DNA from: Methylobacterium sp. NMS14P
GTDB lineage: Bacteria > Pseudomonadota > Alphaproteobacteria > Rhizobiales > Beijerinckiaceae
Direction: 5' to 3'
Assembly: GCF_028583545.1 (NCBI RefSeq)
Contig: NZ_CP087106.1
Span: forward strand, 2,610,501-2,674,500
DNA length: 64,000 bases
Position numbers and translations under genes: made by a program. The notes beneath the pieces are model-generated. The model did no database searches. It was given only the letters and a program-made list of their open reading frames with translations, and was not told where the DNA came from. How positions within the stretch are numbered: position 1 is the first letter of the stretch; every line of letters starts with the position of its first letter. Below are positions 26,469 through 34,460 of the stretch, in pieces.

Positions 26469-26612
26469 CTACCAGGTCCGGATATCGTGCCGCTCGATTG
26501 GGCGCGCCTCCGGCAGGCCGTTCATGCCGTTCGCGACCAGCAGCGCCCAGAGCGTGGCCGCGGCCGTGGTCACGGCCGCGAAGGCGACGCTGATGAGGAG
26601 AGGCGCGGTCAT
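26469..26612 (-). CDS. possible small membrane protein (47 residues)
   Basis: A frame encoding one hydrophobic segment (LLISVAFAAVTTAAATLWAL) after MTAP, then a short polar tail ending RHDIRTW. It would span the membrane once. The ribosome site is poor and no homologue is recognised; its support is only the well-formed membrane helix and ATG start. Confidence 0.35.
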   Translation of the reverse strand: MTAPLLISVAFAAVTTAAATLWALLVANGMNGLPEARPIERHDIRTW

Positions 26613-26889
26613 GGCAGCACGATCGTCTGTCAAAACCGGCGCGCCGCTCCGGGAAGTGCGGCGCGCCCGAGTTGAGGGTCTGGCCTTGGGGAAGCCGAGA
26701 TTGTTTAAGCACACGATGCGGCCATGGACACTGATTTGGGTCGCATGAAAAATAAGTATTGGCGCTTGTGACTGTCCGGCAACAAGGGCGGGATTGCGGC
26801 TCCGCTCCGGCTGCCCGCCCCGGCCGGGCCCGGATTTTTTCGCGCCGGCCCCTGGGCCCCGGCGCGCTCCGGGGTTACAGCCCGGCACC

Positions 26890-27810
26890 ATGCTCGAAGG
26901 CCTGCCGCCCCATCGCCCGTCCCACGTCCTGCGTCTGCTGACCGACGAACGCTCGGCCCGCGCGATGACCGACCTGCTGGGCGAGATGTTCGATCCCACG
27001 GAGACCGCGGTGGCGGCCTTCGAGGACGAGGACGGGCGCACGTGGCGCCTGGAGGCCTACTTCGCGGACGCGCCCGACGAGGAGTACGTCCGCGCGCTGA
27101 TCCGCCCGGTCATCGGCGACTCGGCCGACGCGGCGGAGTTCCGCACGATCGCCCAGCAGGACTGGGTGCGCGCATCGCTGGAGGGCCTGAAGCCGGTGCG
27201 GGCCGGCCGCTTCCTCGTGCACGGCTCGCACGACCGCGACTCCGTGCGGGGCAACGATCTGGCCATCGAGATCGAGGCCGCCCTCGCCTTCGGCACCGGG
27301 CATCACGGAACGACCCTGGGCTGCCTCCGCGCCCTGGTCTCGGAGCTGAAGCGCCGACGCCCGATCCACGTCCTCGATGTCGGTACGGGAACCGGGATCC
27401 TGGCCTTCGCGGCCGCCAAGGCGCTGCGGCAGCCCGTGGTGGCCGGTGACCTCGACGCGGAGGCCGTGCGCACGGCCCGCGAGAACGCCCGCGCCAACGG
27501 GCTCGGCCCCTATCTCAAGCTCTACGAGGGGCCCGGGGTCCGCCACCGCCTCGCCGACCGGCCGCGCCATTTCGACCTCGTCTTCGCCAACATCCTGGCC
27601 CGGCCGCTCAGGCTCCTCGCGCCGACCCTGGCGCGCGTCGTCGCCACCGAGGGGGTGCTGGTCCTGTCCGGCCTGATCGAGCGCGACGTGCCCGGCGTGC
27701 TCTCCGCCTACCGCCTCCAGGGCTTCTCCCTCGTGCGGCGCGGCGTGATCGAGGGGTGGGTCGCCCTGGTCCTGACGCGCGGCGGTGCGGCACCGCGTCC
27801 GCGGCGCTGA
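26890..27810 (+). CDS. prmA: ribosomal protein L11 methyltransferase
   Basis: Cytosolic SAM-dependent enzyme that trimethylates ribosomal protein L11. The 306-residue protein has the N-terminal substrate-recognition domain (to about residue 125) and the Rossmann domain with PrmA landmarks: LAFGTGHHGTTLGCL, HVLDVGTGTGILAFAAAK (SAM loop), DLDAEAVRTARENARANG and LVFANILARPLRLLAPTL with the NxxA-type motif. The ATG at 26890 is chosen for fit to family length; the frame is open further upstream. A small Rmf-like gene starts 50 bp downstream. Confidence 0.92.
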   Translation: MLEGLPPHRPSHVLRLLTDERSARAMTDLLGEMFDPTETAVAAFEDEDGRTWRLEAYFADAPDEEYVRALIRPVIGDSADAAEFRTIAQQDWVRASLEGLKPVRAGRFLVHGSHDRDSVRGNDLAIEIEAALAFGTGHHGTTLGCLRALVSELKRRRPIHVLDVGTGTGILAFAAAKALRQPVVAGDLDAEAVRTARENARANGLGPYLKLYEGPGVRHRLADRPRHFDLVFANILARPLRLLAPTLARVVATEGVLVLSGLIERDVPGVLSAYRLQGFSLVRRGVIEGWVALVLTRGGAAPRPRR

Positions 27811-27860
27811 CCGGCGCGGAACCGCCCAGAACTCCCCGCGCGCCGGCGTGTTGTCCGGCC

Positions 27861-28049
27861 ATGAGCCAGACGCCGCTCCACGATCCGCCCGCGGACCCCA
27901 TCGCCGAGGGCGCCCGCGCCCGGGCACAGGGCCGACCCAAGGATGCCTGCCCCTATCCGGTCGATTCGCCCGCGCGCCGGGCCTGGATCGAGGGCTACGA
28001 CGGGGCGCCCGCGGACCGCGCGCCGGACCTGCCGATCACGAACGGCTGA
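27861..28049 (+). CDS. Rmf/CrpP-fold small protein
   Basis: A 62-residue protein matching the ribosome-modulation-factor / CrpP pattern: an early EGARARAQGR segment, CPYPVDSPARRAWIEGYD with the Cys-Pro-Tyr and Arg-x-x-Trp-x-x-Gly-Tyr positions, and a free C-terminal tail. Rmf drives ribosome dimerisation in stationary phase; the related CrpP name was given to a proposed fluoroquinolone-modifying protein, a claim now disputed. The role here is unknown, but the position right after the ribosomal methyltransferase prmA fits a ribosome link. Its stop codon abuts the stop of the opposed gene with no base between. Confidence 0.65.
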   Translation: MSQTPLHDPPADPIAEGARARAQGRPKDACPYPVDSPARRAWIEGYDGAPADRAPDLPITNG

Positions 28050-28304
28050 TCAGCGCGCGGTCCGCAGCCGGCCCGGCCGATCCGGCTCGTCCGCGGTCTC
28101 GGCCGGCGACCCGGCCGCGTCCGCCTGCGACACGGGTGCGCCGAGCGCCGCCATCAGTGCGCGCAGGCCGTCGATCCACTCCTCGAGTTCGGCGAGCGAG
28201 TCGAAACCGTCGCGGCGGACCACCGTGTCGGGCTCGATCGTCACGACGGCGTCGAAGCGGCCGTCGGGTCTGTCGCTGATCCGGTAGTAAACGCGGCGTG
28301 GCAT
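28050..28304 (-). CDS. hypothetical protein (84 residues)
   Basis: Not recognised. The first ~60 residues look like a small alpha/beta domain (RRVYYRISDRPDGRFDAVV, then VVRRDGFDSLAELEEWIDGL), and the last ~25 are an acidic, disordered tail. The beta-strand/helix order slightly recalls HicB or DUF-type small antitoxin folds, but no partner toxin is adjacent. The start at 28304 faces away from pepP, sharing a 138-bp AT-richer promoter region. Its stop (TCA on the plus strand) directly follows the TGA of the Rmf-like gene, forming TGATCA. Confidence 0.6.
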   Translation of the reverse strand: MPRRVYYRISDRPDGRFDAVVTIEPDTVVRRDGFDSLAELEEWIDGLRALMAALGAPVSQADAAGSPAETADEPDRPGRLRTAR

Positions 28305-28442
28305 GTCTGAGTAATAAGCGAAAATCGGCGGTGTGATAAGATTGCTAACGATCATTAAGCACCGCAACCAACCTCCGACCAACCTCTTTGTCGTGAGAAC
28401 AGGGTGTTGCGACGCGGGAGCGGCGGGCGCTAGGCTCGCCGC

Positions 28443-30281
28443 ATGACCGAGACCCAGCCGTCCCGACCGCGTCAGCGCTTCCAGAGCTTCGACGACCCGA
28501 GCCACCGGAAGGGCGCCGAGCGGATCGAGGCGCTGCGGGCGGCCCTGCGCGAGACCGGGCTCGACGGCTTCGTGGTGCCGCGGGCCGACGAGCACCAGTC
28601 GGAATACGTTCCCGCCGACGCCGAGCGGCTGTCCTGGCTCACCGGCTTCACCGGCTCGGCCGGGACGGCCGCGATCCTGATGGAGTCCGCGGCGCTGGTC
28701 GTCGACGGGCGCTACACCCTGCAGGCGCCCGAGCAGGTCGATACCGGCCTCGTCACGGTGGTACCGCTCGCCGAATCGACGCCGGAGGCCTGGATCGGCG
28801 CCAACCTGCGGCGGGATCAGGTGCTCGGCTACGATCCCTGGCTGCACACGCCGGACGGTCTGGCGCGCCTGGAGCGGGCCGTGACCCGCGCCGGCGGTAC
28901 GGTGCGGGCGGTGCCGAACCTCGTCGACGCGGTCTGGGCCGGGCGGCCGCGGCCGCCGGCCGGGCCGGTGGTGGTCCACCCGGACGCGCTGTGCGGCGAG
29001 GCGTCCGCCGACAAGCTCGGCCGGATCCGGGCGGCGCTCGCCGAGGGCGGCTGCGACGCCCTGGTGATCTCCGACCCGCACAATCTGGCCTGGGCTTTCA
29101 ACCTGCGCGGGTCCGACGTCGCCCACACGCCCCTGGCGCTGGGCTACGCCATCCTGCCGCGCGAGGGGCTGGCGCGGCTGTTCCTCGTCTCGCCGAACGT
29201 CGATCCGGCCCTGCGGGCCGCGCTCGCGCCGATCGCCGAGATCCTGACGCGGGCGGACCTGGACGACGGGCTGGCGTCCCTGGCGGGCGCGCGCGTCCGC
29301 CTCGACGCGGCGACCGGCGCCGTCGCCCTGAAGGAGAAGATCGAGGCTGCCGGCGGCACGGCCGATGTCGGCAAGGATCCGATCACCGGCATGAAGGCGG
29401 TCAAGAACGCCGCCGAGATCGCGGGTGCCCGCGCCGCCCATGCCCGGGACGGGGCGAGCGTCGCGCGCTTCCTCGCCTGGCTCGACGGTGCGGCCGCGGC
29501 CGGCGGCCTCACCGAGATCGCCGCCGTCGAGGCGCTGGAGGATTTCCGGGCCGCGGGCGGCGACCTGCGCGAAGTCTCGTTTCCCACCATCTCGGGGTCC
29601 GGGCCGAACGGCGCGATCGTCCATTACCGGGTCAGCCGCGCCACCGACCGGACGGTCCGGCCGGGCGAGCTGTTCCTGATCGATTCCGGGGCGCAGTACC
29701 CGGACGGGACCACCGACATCACCCGCACGGTCGCGGTCGGCGCGCCGAGCCCGGAGATGCGCGACCGCTTCACGCGGGTGCTGAAGGGTCACGTCGCCAT
29801 CGCCCGGGCGGTGTTCCCGGTCGGCACGACCGGCGCCCAGATCGACGCCTTCGCGCGGGCGCCGCTCTGGCAGGCCGGCCTCGACTTCGACCACGGCACC
29901 GGTCACGGCGTCGGCGCCTTCCTGTCGGTGCACGAGGGGCCGCAGCGGATCGCCAAGACCGGCACGGTGGCGCTCGAGCCCGGCATGATCCTGTCGAACG
30001 AGCCGGGCTACTACGCGCGCGGCGCCTACGGAATCCGGATCGAGAACCTCGTCCTGGTCGAGACCCGGACGATCGCGGGCGGCGAGCGCCCGATGCTGGG
30101 CTTCGAGACGCTGACGCTGGCCCCCTACGACCGCCGGCTGATCCGGCCGGACCTGCTCGAACCCGGGGAGCGCACCTGGATCGACGCCTATCACGCCCGG
30201 GTGCGCGAGACCCTGGCGCCCGGGCTCGACACCGCGACGCGCGACTGGCTGGAGCGGGCGACGGCACCGCTGGAGGGGTGA
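28443..30281 (+). CDS. pepP: Xaa-Pro aminopeptidase (aminopeptidase P, M24 family)
   Basis: Cytosolic peptidase releasing N-terminal residues before proline. The 612-residue protein has the three-domain long form: two creatinase-like N-terminal domains (about 25-330) and a C-terminal pita-bread catalytic domain. Dinuclear metal ligands are visible in LIDSGAQYPDGTTDITRT, the histidine in HGTGHGVGAFLSVHEGP, the glutamate of SNEPGYYARG and the final glutamate of GIRIENLVLV. Long-form enzymes are common in Rhizobiales. A 12-bp tandem repeat follows the stop and the dsbD-like gene comes next. Confidence 0.92.
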   Translation: MTETQPSRPRQRFQSFDDPSHRKGAERIEALRAALRETGLDGFVVPRADEHQSEYVPADAERLSWLTGFTGSAGTAAILMESAALVVDGRYTLQAPEQVDTGLVTVVPLAESTPEAWIGANLRRDQVLGYDPWLHTPDGLARLERAVTRAGGTVRAVPNLVDAVWAGRPRPPAGPVVVHPDALCGEASADKLGRIRAALAEGGCDALVISDPHNLAWAFNLRGSDVAHTPLALGYAILPREGLARLFLVSPNVDPALRAALAPIAEILTRADLDDGLASLAGARVRLDAATGAVALKEKIEAAGGTADVGKDPITGMKAVKNAAEIAGARAAHARDGASVARFLAWLDGAAAAGGLTEIAAVEALEDFRAAGGDLREVSFPTISGSGPNGAIVHYRVSRATDRTVRPGELFLIDSGAQYPDGTTDITRTVAVGAPSPEMRDRFTRVLKGHVAIARAVFPVGTTGAQIDAFARAPLWQAGLDFDHGTGHGVGAFLSVHEGPQRIAKTGTVALEPGMILSNEPGYYARGAYGIRIENLVLVETRTIAGGERPMLGFETLTLAPYDRRLIRPDLLEPGERTWIDAYHARVRETLAPGLDTATRDWLERATAPLEG

Positions 30282-30292
30282 GCCGCACGCAC

Positions 30293-30352
30293 GCGACCCC
30301 GGACGGGACCCCGGACGCGACCCCGGACGCGACCCCGGACGCGACCCCGGAC
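30293..30352 (+). repeat. 12-bp tandem repeat, five copies
   Basis: Unit GCGACCCCGGAC, five copies in register; copy two has one changed base (GGGACCCCGGAC). It lies in the pepP-dsbD gap and is not part of a supported gene. On the other strand the unit contains CCGGGGT, resembling the repeat before pstS. Confidence 0.9.
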
Positions 30353-30448
30353 GCGGTCCATGGTAAGACCCGGCGCCACGGAAACGCCCGCGCCGGGCCC
30401 GACGCGCCGCGCGTGAAACCGCGGCCGCCCCGCGCGCGAAGGGACAGC

Positions 30449-32632
30449 ATGATCCGCCGCCTCGCCATCCTGATCCTGGCCCTCGCCGCGAGCCTCTCGG
30501 CCGCCGCGGCGCAGGGGTTCCCGCAGGGCTTCCGCACGCCCGCGGACCTCGTGCGGGCGAGCCTCGTGGCCGAGCCCGCCGCGGTCGCCGGCGCGCAGCC
30601 GTTCACGCTGGCGGTGCGGATGCAGATCAAGCCCGGCTGGCACGTCTACTGGCGCAATCCGGGAGATTCCGGCCTGCCTCCGGAGGTGACCTGGACCCTG
30701 CCGGCCGGCTTCAACGCGAGCGCGATCCGCTGGCCGGCGCCGGAGCGCATCCCGATCGCGACGCTCATGAACTACGGCTACGAGGGCGAGGTCACGCTCC
30801 TCGTCCCGGTGACGCCGCCGCCGAGCCTCGACCCGGCGGACCCGGTGCGGATCCAGGCGAAGCTGACCTATCTCGTCTGCGAGACCGAGTGCGTGCCCGG
30901 CTCGGCCGACCTCGCCCTGACCCTGCCGGTGGGCAGGGCCGAGCCGGACCCGGCCAACGCCGCGCTGTTCGCGCGCGCCCGCGCCGCGCTGCCCGTTCCG
31001 GCGCTCTGGCCCCTGCGCCTGTCGAGCCAGGGCGACACCCTGCGCCTCGATTTCGCCGCGACCGGCCTCAAGCCCGAGGCGGTCCGGAACGCCGCGTACT
31101 TCCCGTACGCCGAGACGGCGATCGACAACGCCGCCGCGCAGGTGATGGCGGTCGACGAGACCGGCCTGCACCTGACCCTCGCCCGGAGCAGCCCGACCGA
31201 TCCGGTCCCCTCCACTCTGCCCGGCGTCCTGACGGTCGACGAGGTCGACGCCGCCGGGACCCGCCGGCTCGCCTTCGCGTACGGCGACGAGCCGGTGCTG
31301 CCGGCCGCCGCGGCGCCGGCCGCGACCGCGCCGCCTGCGACCACGCCGCCTGCGACCACGCCGGCCGCCGCCGACTTCGACGCGCTGACGCTGGCAACCG
31401 CCGCGGCCTTCGCCTTCCTCGGCGGCCTGATCCTCAACCTGATGCCCTGCGTCTTCCCGGTCCTGTCGATCAAGGTGCTGGGCCTCGTGCGGCACGCGGG
31501 CGAGGGGCCGGCCCGGCTGCGGCTCCACGGCCTCGCCTACACGGCCGGCGTCCTGGCGAGCTTCCTGGCGCTCGCCGCCGCGCTGATCGGCCTGAAGAGC
31601 GGCGGGGCCGCGATCGGCTGGGGGTTCCAGCTCCAGTCGCCCGCCATCGTGGCGGGGCTCGCCTACCTGCTGTTCGCGATGGGCCTGAGCCTCTCCGGCG
31701 CGGTCCATGTCGGCGGCCGGCTCGCCGGCCTCGGCGACGGCCTCACCCGCCGCGGCGGCCTGAGCGGCTCCTTCTTCACCGGCGTGCTCGCCACCCTGGT
31801 GGCGACGCCCTGCACGGCGCCGTTCATGGGCTCGGCGGTGGGCTTCGCGCTGACCCAGAGCGCCGGCGTGGCGCTCGCCGTCTTCGCCAGCCTCGGGCTC
31901 GGCCTCGCCCTGCCCTTCCTGCTCCTGACGCTCTGGCCGCCGGCCCTGCGCGCGCTGCCGCGGCCGGGCGCCTGGATGGAGACCCTCAAGCAGGTCCTGG
32001 CCTTCCCGGTCTACGCCACCGTGGCGTGGCTGATCTGGGTGCTGGCGCAGCAGGTCGACCCGCGCGGGCTGCTGGCGGCGCTGATCGGCCTCGTCCTCGT
32101 GGGCTTCGCCGCCTGGGCCTGGGAGCACGGCCGCGCCGCCCCGCCCCGGGCCGGCCGGATCGCGCAGGCCGCCGCGGCGCTGGCGCTGGCCGCCGTCGGG
32201 GCCCTCGCCGTCACCCTGCCCCGGGACCGCGCCGCGCCGGCCGCGCAGGCCGCCGCCGACGGGGTCGAGCCGTTCACGCAGGCGCGCCTCGACGCCCTGG
32301 TCGACGCGCACCGCCCCGTCTTCGTGGACATGACCGCCGCCTGGTGCATCACCTGCGCGGTCAACGAGGCGACCTCGCTCAACACCAGGGCGGTGCGGGC
32401 CGCGATGGCCGAGCGCGGCGTGACCTACATGAAGGGCGACTGGACCAACCAGAACCCCGAGATCACCCGCCTCCTCGAGAAGCACGGGCGGAGCGGCGTC
32501 CCGCTCTACCTGCTCTACACCGGGACGGGAGAGCCCCAGGTGCTCCCGCAGATCCTGACCGAGGGGACGGTGCTGGCGGCGCTGGAGGCGGTGCCGGCCG
32601 CCGCGGGCCGGAGCGCGGCGCTGGCGCGCTGA
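30449..32632 (+). CDS. DsbD/ScsB-family thiol:disulfide interchange protein
   Basis: Inner-membrane reductase that carries electrons from cytosolic thioredoxin to periplasmic disulfide partners. The 727-residue precursor starts with a signal peptide (IRRLAILILALAASLSAAAA). A periplasmic N-terminal domain follows (to about residue 290) with a CETEC motif. The DsbD membrane core has roughly eight helices, including AFLGGLILNLMPCVFPVLS and ATLVATPCTAPFMG with the two transport cysteines. The C-terminal thioredoxin domain has WCITC. An Ala/Thr/Pro linker joins the first two parts. The start at 30449 has GAAGGGA upstream; the frame is open earlier through the tandem repeat, but that part is unconserved. 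Confidence 0.9.
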   Translation: MIRRLAILILALAASLSAAAAQGFPQGFRTPADLVRASLVAEPAAVAGAQPFTLAVRMQIKPGWHVYWRNPGDSGLPPEVTWTLPAGFNASAIRWPAPERIPIATLMNYGYEGEVTLLVPVTPPPSLDPADPVRIQAKLTYLVCETECVPGSADLALTLPVGRAEPDPANAALFARARAALPVPALWPLRLSSQGDTLRLDFAATGLKPEAVRNAAYFPYAETAIDNAAAQVMAVDETGLHLTLARSSPTDPVPSTLPGVLTVDEVDAAGTRRLAFAYGDEPVLPAAAAPAATAPPATTPPATTPAAADFDALTLATAAAFAFLGGLILNLMPCVFPVLSIKVLGLVRHAGEGPARLRLHGLAYTAGVLASFLALAAALIGLKSGGAAIGWGFQLQSPAIVAGLAYLLFAMGLSLSGAVHVGGRLAGLGDGLTRRGGLSGSFFTGVLATLVATPCTAPFMGSAVGFALTQSAGVALAVFASLGLGLALPFLLLTLWPPALRALPRPGAWMETLKQVLAFPVYATVAWLIWVLAQQVDPRGLLAALIGLVLVGFAAWAWEHGRAAPPRAGRIAQAAAALALAAVGALAVTLPRDRAAPAAQAAADGVEPFTQARLDALVDAHRPVFVDMTAAWCITCAVNEATSLNTRAVRAAMAERGVTYMKGDWTNQNPEITRLLEKHGRSGVPLYLLYTGTGEPQVLPQILTEGTVLAALEAVPAAAGRSAALAR

Positions 32633-32658
32633 GTCCCTGAGGGGGGACGCTGAATATC

Positions 32659-32766
32659 GGCGCGCCCGTCCCACCGTCATCGCGAGCGAAGCAACCCAGC
32701 AGCGCCACGCTCACCGGCGTCCCGCCGCCCCGGGTCGCTTCGCCGCGCTCGCGATGACGGCGCGCC
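32659..32766. repeat. REP-like palindromic element between dsbD-like gene and phoB
   Basis: GGCGCGCC at both ends, exactly 100 bp apart. Inside, the left arm CCGTCATCGCGAGCG (from 32674) returns inverted at 32746-32760, followed by AAGC(A/G)ACCC matched by GGGTCGCTT at 32732-32740; the right arm has a 5-base insertion. CGTCATxGCGAGCGAAGC is a common dispersed intergenic repeat in Rhizobiales. It may also terminate both convergent genes. Confidence 0.75.
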
Positions 32767-32803
32767 GGAGCGATGTCCTATCCGGACGGCCCGTGAGGCC
32801 GCC

Positions 32804-33499
32804 TCAGGCCTCGAGCGAGAAGGTCTCGTCGAAGGCGTAGCCCGAGCCGCGGACCGTGCGGATCGGGTCGGTCTGTCGCGGGCCGTTCAGCGCCTTGCGC
32901 AGCCGCCCGACATGGACGTCGACGGTACGCTCGTCGATGTAGACGTCGTGGCCCCAGACCCCGTCGAGGAGCTGCTCGCGGGAGAAGACCCGGCCCGGCG
33001 CCAGCATCAGGAACTCCAGGAGCCGGAACTCCGTCGGGCCCAGATGCAGCTCCTCGCCGCCGCGGCGGACGCGGTGGCCGGTGCGGTCGAGCTCCAGGTC
33101 GCCCGCCGCCAGCCGGTCCGAGACGTGGGCGGGCTTGGCCCGGCGCAGCAGCGCGCGGATCCGGGCGAGCAGCTCCGGGACGGAGAACGGCTTGACGATG
33201 TAGTCGTCGGCGCCCGTGCCGAGACCGCGGACGCGGTCGCCCTCCTCGCCCCGGGCGGTGAGCATGATCACCGGCAGGCGCTCGGTCTCGCGGCGCGCCC
33301 GGATCCGGCGGCACAGCTCGATCCCCGAGAGGCCGGGCAGCATCCAGTCGAGCAGGACGAGGTCCGGGATCCGCTCCGCCAGGAGCAGCTCGGCGTCGTC
33401 GCCGCGCGCCGCCGAGTCCACCAGGAAGCCCTCGGCCTCCAGGTTGTAGCGCAGCAGCGTGGTCAGGGCCTCCTCGTCCTCGACGATCAGGACTTGCAT
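32804..33499 (-). CDS. phoB: phosphate regulon response regulator
   Basis: OmpR-type response regulator activating phosphate-starvation genes. The 231-residue protein has the receiver domain with the acidic pocket (VEDEE), phospho-accepting Asp51 in LLDWMLPG and the switch LTARGE and KPF motifs. The winged-helix DNA-binding domain (about 130-225) contains LGPTEFRLLEFLM, VWGHDVYIDERTVDVHVGRLRKAL and GSGYAFDE, all typical of PhoB. ATG 33499 is used; a GTG two codons upstream is equally possible. It ends the pst-phoU group, 129 bp after phoU with a hairpin in the gap. No phoR is in the window. Confidence 0.92.
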   Translation of the reverse strand: MQVLIVEDEEALTTLLRYNLEAEGFLVDSAARGDDAELLLAERIPDLVLLDWMLPGLSGIELCRRIRARRETERLPVIMLTARGEEGDRVRGLGTGADDYIVKPFSVPELLARIRALLRRAKPAHVSDRLAAGDLELDRTGHRVRRGGEELHLGPTEFRLLEFLMLAPGRVFSREQLLDGVWGHDVYIDERTVDVHVGRLRKALNGPRQTDPIRTVRGSGYAFDETFSLEA

Positions 33500-33581
33500 G
33501 CTCACGTTCGAAGACTCGTTCTACCGGCGGTCCCGCGGAAGGTGCAGGAGGCGCCGCCCTGCCTCAACCTGCACGGAGAGT

Positions 33582-33622
33582 GACCCCGGCCGCGCCCACA
33601 GGAAGGCGCGGGAGCCGGGGTC
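33582..33622 (-). terminator. two-part hairpin between phoU and phoB
   Basis: Outer stem GACCCCGGC with GCCGGGGTC (9 bp) and inner stem CGCGCC with GGCGCG (6 bp), with a 3-base bulge and 8-base loop. It starts 7 bp past the phoU stop and may separate phoB expression from the pst genes. Confidence 0.55.
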
Positions 33623-33628
33623 GGGGGC

Positions 33629-34348
33629 TCACGGCGCCTGGATGCCGTCCACCGTCGCGTAGTTGGACGCGTCGTTCTTCGGCCGGTCACCCGCCAGGGT
33701 CTCGCCCGTGGCGAGGTAGTGGATCGTCTCGGCGATGTTGGTGGTGTGGTCGCCGATGCGCTCGACGTTCTTGGCGCAGAACAGGAGATGCGTGCAGAAC
33801 GAGATGTTGCGCGGATCCTCCATCATGTAGGTCAGCAGCTCGCGGAACAGCGAATTGTACAGGGCGTCGATCTCGCCGTCGCGCTCCCAGACGTCGTGGG
33901 CCGCCTTGACGTCGCGGCTCGCGTAGGCGTCGAGCACGTCCTTGAGCTGGGCCTCGGCGAGGTCGCTCATGTGCCGCACGCCGAGCACGATCTTCTGGGC
34001 CGGCGCCTGGTCGGAGATCGCCACCACGCGCTTGGCGACGTTCTTGGCGAGGTCGCCGATCCGCTCGAGGTCGCCGGAGACGCGGATCGCCGAGATGGTC
34101 TCGCGCAGGTCGATCGCCAGGGGCTGGCGCCGGGCGATCAGCAGCACGGCGCGCTCCTCGATGTCCCGCTGCAGCGCGTCGAGGCGCTTGTCGGCGAGGA
34201 TCACCGCCTGGGCGAGCGTGTCGTCCCGGCGCACGAGGGCGTCGGTCGCCTCCGCGGTCATCTTCTCGGCCACGCCGCCCATCTCCGAGATCGAGCGACG
34301 CAGGTTCTCCAGGTCGGTGTCGTAGGAGGTGACGATATGGCCGGGCAT
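33629..34348 (-). CDS. phoU: phosphate signalling protein PhoU
   Basis: All-helical cytosolic protein that links the Pst transporter to PhoR/PhoB and represses the Pho regulon when phosphate is plentiful. The 239-residue product shows the two three-helix repeats, each ending in a metal-cluster motif of the ExxxD type (RDIEERAVLLIARRQPLA and HLLFCAKNVERIGDHTTNIAE). The pattern SGDLERIGDLAKNVAKR in the first repeat is diagnostic. It lies 112 bp downstream of pstB in the leftward operon. Confidence 0.94.
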   Translation of the reverse strand: MPGHIVTSYDTDLENLRRSISEMGGVAEKMTAEATDALVRRDDTLAQAVILADKRLDALQRDIEERAVLLIARRQPLAIDLRETISAIRVSGDLERIGDLAKNVAKRVVAISDQAPAQKIVLGVRHMSDLAEAQLKDVLDAYASRDVKAAHDVWERDGEIDALYNSLFRELLTYMMEDPRNISFCTHLLFCAKNVERIGDHTTNIAETIHYLATGETLAGDRPKNDASNYATVDGIQAP

Positions 34349-34460
34349 GGTGGATCCTTCGATGGGTCCCGGGAACGGCGCGCCGGGGCGGCTTGCGGGG
34401 ACTTGCCGGCGCGCCCGGGGCGCCGACCGGCAGGTCCCGGGACCGGAGCCTCCGGTCAGA

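Noticed and set aside
28340..28356. CtrA-like site between the 84-residue gene and pepP
   Set aside because: The spacing is six bases and the first half is CTAA, so it does not fit the TTAA-N7-TTAA consensus.
28305..30194. Very long minus-strand frame opposite pepP
   Set aside because: Only its last 84 codons (28050-28304) look like a protein; the rest mirrors the pepP coding sequence and has shadow composition.
28991..30448. Upstream extension of the dsbD-like frame through pepP
   Set aside because: A signal peptide and ribosome site define the start at 30449; the upstream part overlaps pepP in another frame, including TPDA repeats from the tandem array.
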